Assembly (NCBI GenBank): GCA_022410635.1
Contig: JAJVDF010000236.1
Location: 281,189 to 345,188, forward strand
Source: Tretioscincus oriximinensis
Lineage: Eukaryota; Chordata; Lepidosauria; Squamata; Gymnophthalmidae
DNA: 64,000 nt
Direction of reading: 5' to 3'
Part shown: one piece after another, positions 56,500-64,000 of the stretch
Layout of the letters: each line of letters opens with the position of its first letter
How positions within the stretch are numbered: position 1 is the first letter of the stretch
The notes under the pieces: generated by a model
Database searches by the model: none
Told to the model about the DNA's origin: nothing
The model's input: the letters and a program-made list of their open reading frames with translations, nothing else
Made by a program: the position numbers and the translations under genes

Positions 56500-59430
56500 A
56501 GGTGCCCCTATGCCTGGGCCTAGGAAGCAGGCCCGGGGGTCCTAGGGGCGAGCCCCTGCACCCCCACAAGGTGGCCTCCCCACGCCCCTCTCACGGCACC
56601 GGGGCCCCAGGCACCAGCGTCCGAGGCCAGCCCGGTTGCTGCCCCCCCCAGCCCGTGACCTGGAACTGCCTCCTCCAGCTGCGCCCAGGGACCGGATCCC
56701 GCGCCCCGCGGAGAACAACAAGGACATCGGAGAAGGCTGAGGGCAGCAGGGGGGAGGGGGAGAAACTTCAAGGGAAAATATGCGCGGGAGGAGCGAGGGG
56801 CCCCCATCACCCTCCGCCTCCGTCCCGCAAATTCTACCCCCTGCCGCCCCCTCCTCCCCTTCGCAGCTGGGCCGCGCTGGCTCGGGGCTCGGGGGCAGAT
56901 TCCTGCATCCCAAGGAGGAGCGGGGCTGCCCGGCCACCCGCGGGGCGAGGCTGGGCGCGGTCTGCAGCCGGGCTTGTTTTGGACGGGCGGCCGCCTGCGC
57001 TCGGGCAGGGGCCAAAAGCAACGCCGGGCGCAGGGGGTCGTTCCCCCAGGCAGCCAGCGCAGCCGGCCTGATCCGGCCAGGACCGAGCCCCGCAGGGGAC
57101 CCCTCCCCCTCCCGTCAGAGGCAGCCGCGGCTGATCCGGCACCCGGGCCCCAAGGACGGGGGAGGGCGCGCCACAGGTGCCCAGGCAGCCCGACTTCGGG
57201 GGGGGGGGGCCCTGGGGCAGCGGGGGGGCCGGAGCCGTGGAGGGAAGCAGGCGGAGCGGTAGAGGCGGCCCCGGGAAACCCACCTGCCTTTGCCCGGCCT
57301 GGCGGCTCTCCTTCCTGCAGGACCGTGGGGAGGCCGGACGGAGGGGCCCCGCACTTATGCGCGCCGGCAAAGAGGAAGGGGCGGCTGCGCGGCATGACGG
57401 CGCCTCACACGGCGCTCGCTCAGCCGCCGGTCATGCGGGGCGGCCCCTGCGGAGGGTGGGGGTGCGGCAGCGGGGGCAGGGGGCAGGGGGGCCCGGCCTG
57501 CGGGGGAAGGCCTCTCGCCCGCACGCCTCCCCGCTGGGCTGCCCAGAGCGGGCCCTGCAAAGCCCGGGAGCGGCCTTTTCCCTTCCTGGACCTCCCTTGG
57601 CCCAGGGTCCCCGAGGGGCCAGGCGGGGGCTGCCAGGGAANTCTTGGGGCGGGCGGGCGGAGGGCCCTTGGTGCGCTGGCTCAGTCTTCCCAATCCAGCC
57701 GCCTCCTATGGGGGTAGGAGAATGGAGGAAGTGCGGCTATCCCAGTGTGGCTATTCCAGAGCAGCAGCTCCGGTGTGAAGCACACGAACATCAGCCCAAG
57801 CCTACCCCGAGGAGCCTTTCCTTCTCTCCTCCAGCAGGCCACAGCGCCGGGGGTGACCGAAGGGCAGGCAGGGATGGAGGCTGGATGGACAGGGCCAGAA
57901 ATCTCCCTGAAGCCCCCAGCCCCTTCCCTGCAGGCGGGCACCGGCGTCTCCAACCCAGTGGCCCCATTCGGTTAGGTTCGGGCAGTTAAGTCATAAGAGA
58001 TGGCAGATCACAAGAGGATCCCTGCTGCCTGGGGCCTTCTGGCTCCCCCGTTCCCCTCCCCACTGCCCCTGGGCCCCTCAAGCGGGCGAAGGGGGCAAAC
58101 CCCTCGTCCGTCCCCAACCCTTGCGACAGGGATTTGCCACCCGCAGACTGTGGCCTGCCACCCATTGCCCCTGGGCGCCTCAGGCTGAAGCCAAGGGCCA
58201 GATGTCCCCCTGCTCTCCCCTCCCTGCAAATGGGCCCCCTGGGCCCCACGACGTTGTCTGGCCCTTCGCGACCCACCTGCAGCCCCTGCGGAGCCCATTG
58301 GGCACTGTGGGGAGGGTGTGCGGGGACGCCCACATGGGCGCGGGCGCAGGACGCCTGCCAGGGCCCCAACGCCCAGCGCCCAGATGCGCCTGCTGCTCTT
58401 CTGCCCCCTGGCAGGCGCCAAGGTGCCCCTGGGCTCCAGAAGGCTTCTCCGGAGGGGGCGCCTGGCCCTCCAGGAAGGGGATGCTCGGTGCTGGCAGCCA
58501 CGCCCTGGCGCCCCCACCGCCCTTCCCCGACATCACCGGAGGGTGGAAGAGGNGCCTGTGCGCTGGGTCGCCAGAAAAGCGCAGGGCAGCCGGGCTGCGT
58601 CTTCACGGGCCCCTGAAGCGAAGACTGTCCGGCTCCTTTTCTGGTAACCCCGCCGTGCGCGTGCGCACTGAAGCCTGGCCGCCCCCCTCAGCTGGATGCG
58701 AAAGCGCAGCGAAGCCTTCCCCTGTTTTGGAAGGGGCGCCCGGTTGGCTTCTTACCAGCTATGCAAAGGGACATCTGGGTGGGCCCCACCTTCCTCCGCC
58801 GAGGCCCCTGGCCGGAGATGGAGGGAGGGCGTCGCTTAGGGGCGCCTGCAGACCCTGGCGGCGGCGGCGGGGATTTTGGTTTTGCTACTCCGCCCCCCCG
58901 CCCCCCCCCCGCCCCGCAGGATCTTTCCCCCCCCCTCCGCCTATTCCTCGCTGTAATCCGGGGCCCATGTGCGGAGCAGGAGGGCAGGATTAGGGGCTCA
59001 TAAACAAATTTCAGATTGTTCTATGGAAAGCGGGGCCGAGCCAAGTTCTCACGGGAGGGGGAGGAGGGAGGGAAGCTGCTTAGCCCTCCCCGCCCCCGCC
59101 CCCTCCCCCGCCCAGGCATCCAGGCGCACAGGAGGTTAAGCAGCCGCGAGGGAGAACCGAGAAGGCGGCAAAGGCGCGCATGGGGCTCTCGGGCATAAGC
59201 AGAGGGGCCCCATCTGTCTCCCCTCCCCGGCTTCAGGGCGCGCAGCAGGCCCAGGGCCCCGAGCAGGCGCGATCCCTGCGGTTCCGTGTGGACGCGCGGC
59301 TGGGGATCCTGCGGTGGCCCTGGGGGGCTGCTCAAGGCCCGTGGCGTGGGAGAGAGGGCGCCTCCCGCACGGGCCGGGAGAGGAGAGTCTTAGCGGGCTG
59401 CCAGAGGCCCTTCCAACCGCCCTTTCCCCA
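56500..59430. other. CpG-rich SLC4A2 intron 1 sequence, no exon established
   Basis: Dense CpG blocks near 56.5-57.7 and 58.8-59.4 kb. Long open frames occur on both strands but are Pro/Gly/Arg/Ala-rich and mutually overlapping, as GC-rich DNA produces by chance. No conserved protein motif is seen. Regulatory use or an unrecognised non-coding exon is possible. Confidence 0.5.
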
Positions 59431-59439
59431 CCCACGGGA

Positions 59440-59640
59440 GAGGAGGAGGAAGAGAAGGAAGAAGGAGAATGAGGCAGAAGCAGCAACAGCAGCAGAAGGA
59501 CAAGAGGAGGAAGAAGAGGAGGAGGAGGTGCACCTGGGGGGCCTCTGTGTGACACAGAATGCTGGACTTGATGGGCTGTGGCCTGATCCAGGATGGCTCT
59601 TCTGAGGTTCTTATGTTCTTATGAGGAGGAGGAGGCATTT
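59440..59640 (+). mobile_element. (GGA/GAA)n purine tract and CR1 3' end
   Basis: 59440-59527 is a GGA/GAA-rich tract. 59528-59624 is a CR1 end (CCTCTGTGTGACACAGAATG, GATGGGCTGTGGCCTGATCC) closing with GTTCTTATGTTCTTATGAGG. About 90 bases of the family's terminal block are kept. Confidence 0.8.
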
Positions 59641-59649
59641 TTGATACCT

Positions 59650-60178
59650 GCCTTTTCTCAATCCAATGGAAACCAAGGAGGCTTCCATCACCACCGTCTG
59701 CAGGGCATCGAGAACTGCTGTGGGGGCCACGGGTGGCCCCTGGGTGGAGCACAATGCTGGATTAATGGGCTCCGAGCCCATCCTACAGTGCTCCTCTTCG
59801 GCTCTTGCTGCAGGAGAACTGTGACCGGCTCAGCCCCAGGTGGCTGCCTGGAAGGGCTCAGCATGGAGCCGGGCAAGCCAGCAACCACACCAGGGGCCCC
59901 CGAGGGTGGGGTGGAGGGGCTTCTGCTTGCGGTGCCCATGGGCAACCGGGCCGCCCCTCAGCATGGGACAGGATGCCAGGTGGGTGGCTGTGGTCTGATC
60001 CATCAGGGCTCCTTGTGTCTACACTGGGCGTGTGGACGCAAGAGCGTATAAGGAGCACTGCTGACTGGGGCCGGAGCAGCCCATCAGCCTCGCCCAGTGG
60101 CCACCAGCTGCCCCAGGACTGTCTCAAGAAGTCACAGGCAAAACCTTCAGCTGTTCTCCACCCTTGGAATAGGGACTT
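59650..60178. other. SLC4A2 intron 1, nothing firmly recognised
   Basis: Possible very diverged CR1 3' ends (GGAGCACAATGCTGGATTAATGG near 59745, GATCCATCAGGGCTCCTTG near 59997), too weak to bound. No exon could be supported. Confidence 0.4.
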
Positions 60179-60179
60179 C

Positions 60180-60700
60180 CTCCCCGCATCCTAGCGTAGA
60201 CTATGGCAGGGCCCAAATGGGCCACAATCTACACTGGCATGTGGACGGCCCAAATTGTGCCTGCCATAGCCTGCACTTACTCCCCAATTGCCCCTGGGCA
60301 CCTCACGCAGAAGAAGAAGGCGGGAGCCTCACCTGCTCTCCAGCTGTCCTGCCCGTTGCCCCTTGATCCTTCTTGCCCNTTTTTCCACCTTCTCCACAAT
60401 CTTCCCCCCAAGACCTGTGACCAGAATTATACACAAAACCCCAAATGTGGCCTCACAACTTGCCGACTAGCTTCCGATTCCTCTCCTAGTTCCCCGGATC
60501 TCCCTTTGCTGCCTCAGTGGTGGAGCAACAGGCAGCACTCCTGAAATGCCTTTTGCAGGGCATTGAGAAAAGGTGGTGGTTTTGCCGCCTTCTGTTCCAG
60601 GCTGCCTAGGGGGAGTTGGTGGTCCTCTGTGAGGGGCAGAAGGCTGGACTAGAGGGGCCCCAGCCCCATTCAGCAGGGCTCTCCTTATGCTCTGAGGCGG
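60180..60700 (+). mobile_element. Palindromic short repeat and CR1 3'-end remnant
   Basis: 60192-60250 has GTAGACTATGGCAGG and the inverse-like CTACACTGGCATGTGG, the hairpin motif also present at 12801-12870 and in half form at 10408, 39805 and 55200. 60520-60690 is a CR1 3' end (GGAGCAACAGGCAGCACTCC, AGAAGGCTGGACTAG). Confidence 0.6.
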
Positions 60701-61144
60701 CCCCTGGGCCCACCCACCAAGCTGCCCGCCTCTCCCTCCTGCATCCTCCAGCAAGTGCCAACTCTGCCTCCTTTGCCACGCCAGGGTCAAGACACCACAT
60801 GCCCCCCCCCCCAACCTTGCCTGCCCTCCCCAGGGTCCTGGCTGCCCACGGGACGGGGCATGTCGCAGGGCTTTGCACAGCAGACAAAAGGGCCTTGTCA
60901 AAAATCCCCCCACCCCCCACGAAGCATTAATTACAGGCTGGTGCTGCTGGAGGGGGGGCAGCTCTGAAGCCACATTCCTCGGACGAGCCCCAACTGGCCT
61001 GCCTGAGCCTGCTAAGGCGATTATGAGGTGCAGCTGCTTCTCGTTTCTCCCTCGGCACCTTCGGAAAGCCCTGGCCCCGGAAAGGCCAGCAGGGAAGCAA
61101 GACCCTTGGGCAGGGACACCTGGGGCTTCCAAGAACAACTAAAC

Positions 61145-61260
61145 CTGTCTTGAAGCTATCCAGGCTATCTAGCTACCACCACCTCCTGTGGAAGTGAATT
61201 TTACAGGCCAATGACCTTTGGGCCCATGGCCTGGAACAGCTTTTCTACGAGGGTGAAAGA
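61145..61260 (-). mobile_element. CR1 3'-end remnant, antisense
   Basis: CTGTCTTGAAGCTATCCAGG, GCTACCACCACCTCC and GAAGTGAATTTTACAGGCCA are the reverse of the CR1 WNLLPEE and TGLDRFMD region. Confidence 0.78.
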
Positions 61261-62359
61261 CTACTTTCCCTGGCCGCCAAGAGCCCCACCACTTCAGTGG
61301 GCAGGCGTCCCACTGGGCTCCCCCTTCCCTGAGCCCCTGGAGAAGCCGTTTAGGCCAGCAGAGGACAGGTGCCCTGTCTAGGAAGCTGGCCGGAAGCGGA
61401 GGCACCTGGATATGGGCAATTACAGTTTACAGCTCAAAGAGCCTTTGTTGACTCTCAATCAAAGAGCATGGAGGCCCAACCCTGTTCAGGATAAGGCCAT
61501 GCCCCCCCCCCCCCGGCCCCCGGCAAAACCAGGCGTGTGGGCACCTCTGCCACACCTGCCAGGGGCTTCCTTCCAAATGTCCCCACCAACTGACTGCCAA
61601 GAGCTGTGGCCCAGAGGCCACAAGGAGGACTCCTCTTCAGGCCCCATGCCACCTGGGGGGCTGCCCTCTTCTCCGGCCGCCAGCCTCACTGCCCTGTCTA
61701 TGGGTGTGGTTAATGAGGCCAGCGATATGGGGTCTCCGCCACTGCTCCTTGGCAGGCCAGGACCCCACCCCAGGCAGCCCCTCCTCTTTGCACGGTCCTG
61801 CTGTTCTGGCAAGGGGGGCTTAGGTACCCCGTCTCCCGAGGAAGCCCATATAGAGAAGGCACTGTGAGAAGAAGGCGGGGTGACGGCCAAGAAAAAATCA
61901 GACGGGATCCCCATCTCTCCCTCCAACATCTTTACACCTGTGATGCCACTCCCCCTAGCCAGCCCCCTTCTCCTGCCCCAGCCGCGTGAGGGCATCCCAA
62001 AACCTGCAAAACAGGCCGGGCAGCGCCAGCCCCCCCCCCTTGCTAAAAATAGCTCCCCGCTTCCTCCCCGCGGCTGCCGGTAATTGTATCCTGGGGGTGA
62101 GTCACGAGGGGCCCCTGGGCACGTGCTGCGCCGACGCCAGTGGGCGGGAAGAAGAGGCTGGGTGNCCACTGGAGCCCCGCAGGGGAGGAGGGGAGCGCTC
62201 TGCGGCAGCGCCTAAACGGCAGAAGGGCCTCTCCGCCGCTCCCCCGGCGCCCCACTTGGCCTGCCCAGCCCTCCTGCCGGGGTCTCCGCAGGGCTCAGGA
62301 CTGGAAACCACAGAGGCAGCTGGGAAAAGGCGGTGGACTGGTCAGTGCAGCCAGTGTGG
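61261..62359. other. SLC4A2 intron 1, nothing recognised
   Basis: GC-rich intronic DNA with C-runs near 61503-61517. Open frames are low-complexity. No exon, repeat or RNA could be supported. Confidence 0.4.
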
Positions 62360-62910
62360 CCCCCCCGGGAGGAGGAGGAGGAGGAGGAAGGAGGAGGAGG
62401 AGGAAGAGGAGAACTGGGTTCTTTGCTTTTCTCACTTTTCAAAGGGACTCAAAGGGCCTTACAAGGTTATTGTGCCCGAAGGATCACATGCTACAAGGAG
62501 CCCCGAGCGAAGCCGCCTCTCTGGCCCCTGCGCCTCATTTCCCCCTCCAGGCCCCCGCAGCCCCTTCTGGGCCCCGNCGAAGCGCGGGCAGAGCGTAGGA
62601 GGCGCAAGGGCTGCGCAGGGAAGGCCTCGGCTATGGCCTGCGGACTCCCCCGGACCCGTCTCCCNCGAAGGGCCTCCCAGAGGCTTATAAGGCTAATTTT
62701 CGCCCACCAGACTAGTGGCGCTCCCCGTTTTTCTACTCATTTATAGACTTGAAACGTCGATTCCAAATCTACTTTCTTTCGAATAGCTGAGTTGGCTAAA
62801 GCTGAGGCCAGTAGAGGGCGCACACCCCTCTCCAGGGCAGACACAGGGCCTCGAGAACGGATCTCTCGGTGGAAAGGCCGGATCCTAGCCACGGCGCCAT
62901 TCGTGCCTCC
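62360..62910 (-). mobile_element. tRNA-headed SINE copy with (GGA)n tail, interrupted
   Basis: 62700-62910 carries the tRNA head and body antisense (TTCGAATAGCTGAGTTGGCT at 62779, ATTCGTGCCTCCCAGG at 62905). 62412-62480 carries a 3' part (AACTGGGTTCTTTGCTTTTC, then GGGACTCAAAGGGCCTTACA) beside a GGA-rich run at 62362-62411. The roughly 220 bases between are GC-rich. Either one interrupted copy or two fragments. Confidence 0.68.
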
Positions 62911-62919
62911 CAGGCAAGG

Positions 62920-63700
62920 CTGGGGGGCGGCGTTCCCGGGCCGCAGACAGGCAGAAGTAGCAGCCGCCCAGGCCCCCAGGCGGCCAGAGCCCCGACCCGC
63001 CGCCTCCCCTTGCCCGGGGCTGCTCACGGGCCCCTCCCGCATCTGGCCGCCGCCCGGAGCCCTGCCGGGGCCCAAGGGCCGCCAGTGAGGGCTGCGCTTG
63101 TGCTCCGCGCTCCACTCACCCCATCGGCTGCTGCCTGCCTGCGGCCTTCCTCGTGCAGCGCCGGCCGGCAAGGGAGCCGCAAGGCAGGGGGCGCAGGCNG
63201 AACCCCCGGGCCCCTCGCTGTCTGCGGGAGCCGCGGCTGCTCTTGCGGGCCTCGGGCGGCTCTGCTGGGGGTGCCGAGGCGCTTCCAGAGGCTCAGCAGC
63301 GGCAGGCGGAGGGGCCTCCCTTTATAGCGGCGGCGGCGGCGGCGGCCGGGCGGGGGAGCTGGGCCCTCCTGGCCTTGGCCCTCGCCCGGAACCAAGGGCT
63401 GCCCCGCCCCCGCCCCGCCCCCGCGCAGGCCGGTCGCCCTGAAGCCCCGTCGGGCCGCGCGGCAGCATCGGACCCTCCGAACCTGCCTGGCCCGCCGCCC
63501 CCGGGGAGGCGCCGCTCCCGGCCGGGGATCGGGAGGCTGCGGGAGAGCGGCACGAAGGCGCTGCCCACGGAGGAGGGCGCTTCCCAGGGGGCCGGGCGGG
63601 GCAGCCGGGCGGGGCAGCCGGGGGAATTGGGTGCCTGTGTCCCGCGGGGGCCGGGCAGCGTGGGAGGTTGGCGGGCGAGGGGGAGGGACGCAGCCCAGGG
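62920..63700 (-). promoter_or_regulatory. SLC4A2: SLC4A2 upstream CpG island with probable non-coding exon 1
   Basis: A minus-strand TATAAA (63326-63321) lies in a CpG island. About 30 bases below it transcription would start near 63295. A consensus donor GTGAGT follows at 63119-63114, giving a candidate non-coding exon 1 of 63120-63295 that would splice to the acceptor above 55110. In human, CDK5 and SLC4A2 are head to head as I recall, so this island may also face CDK5 beyond the window. Exon 1 is inferred from signals only. Confidence 0.5.
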
Positions 63701-64000
63701 GCCCCGGCCGAAGGGTTCTGCTTCCAGGGGCAGCATAAGGCCAGGCTGGGCAGATCCGTGGTGGCCAAGGGCACCAGTGGCTGCCTCCCTCCCCCTCGCC
63801 CACCAACCTCCCATGCTGCCCGGCTGCCACAGGACACGGGGGCAAAGGGGGCCGTGCAAAGCCCAGGGGCCCCGCCAGAGGAGAAGCAGGAGGCCGGGAG
63901 GCAGTAGCAAAGGGCCCCAAAAGGAGCCCAGAGAGGGAGGGTAGAGCAGGGCTCCCTAGGGGCCCTCTGACGCCCAGAGATCGCCCAGAATAGGCCTGGT
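63701..64000. other. Window edge, nothing recognised
   Basis: GC-rich sequence. I looked for a CDK5 start (Met-Gln-Lys-Tyr) on the plus strand and did not find it, so that gene, if present, begins beyond the window. Confidence 0.4.

Noticed and set aside
56520..57395. 291-codon minus-strand open frame in SLC4A2 intron 1
   Set aside because: Low-complexity Pro/Gly/Arg composition in CpG-rich DNA, no start context or splice partner, no family resemblance.
63024..63920. 298-codon minus-strand open frame at the right edge
   Set aside because: CpG-island sequence with no conserved motif. Several equally long overlapping frames exist on both strands.
63701..64000. Start of CDK5 expected from human gene order
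   Set aside because: No Met-Gln-Lys-Tyr start or kinase P-loop is visible on either strand here. It probably begins beyond the window.

Overview
This is a vertebrate nuclear window, most likely from a squamate reptile. The repeats are CR1, L1, L2 and Rex1-like LINEs, a tRNA-headed SINE, a Ty3/gypsy chromovirus and a Tc1 transposon, and the genes sit in CpG-rich DNA with many short introns. Class and order are inferred from repeat style and gene order. No search was possible. Scattered n bases show incomplete base calling.

Three protein genes are recognisable, in the order and orientation I recall for the human SLC4A2-FASTK-TMUB1 cluster. TMUB1 (+, 23382-24912, two coding exons, 238 aa) encodes a membrane ubiquitin-like protein. 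FASTK (+, 29835-41567, nine coding exons, 581 aa) encodes a mitochondrial RNA-binding FAST/RAP protein. SLC4A2/AE2 (-, 42250-53239, 22 coding exons, 1234 aa in the shortest form) encodes the Cl-/HCO3- anion exchanger. It has two further alternative coding first exons at 53881-53907 and 54964-55110 and a probable non-coding exon 1 near 63.1-63.3 kb. All splice phases I checked close, and each CDS total is divisible by three. FASTK and SLC4A2 converge tail to tail, with poly(A) signals only 28 bp apart.

Layout: 1-22.5 kb is gene-free and made of nested transposons. It holds a CR1 split by a 3.3-kb L1 with a 14-bp target duplication, an L2-type LINE, a deleted gypsy chromovirus with both LTRs, an L1 remnant split by two other elements, and a CR1 with a tandem duplication. 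From 22.5 to 25.4 kb come the TMUB1 CpG island and gene, the island partly made of an old LINE 3' end. From 25.4 to 29 kb lie CR1 pieces and an LTR-like repeat, then the FASTK promoter with ETS, NRF1 and TISU-type motifs. FASTK intron 3 carries CR1 and a Tc1 element with further elements inside it. SLC4A2 (42-55 kb) is compact. Its first intron (55-63 kb) holds SINE/CR1 pieces and CpG-rich DNA, and the window ends in its upstream CpG island, where CDK5 would be expected just beyond the edge.

I found no CRISPR array, prokaryotic system or clearly new gene family. The most rewarding points are the three alternative AE2 N-termini, the overlapping FASTK/SLC4A2 3' ends, the TISU start of FASTK, the LINE-derived part of the TMUB1 island, and several insertions dated by their target duplications.
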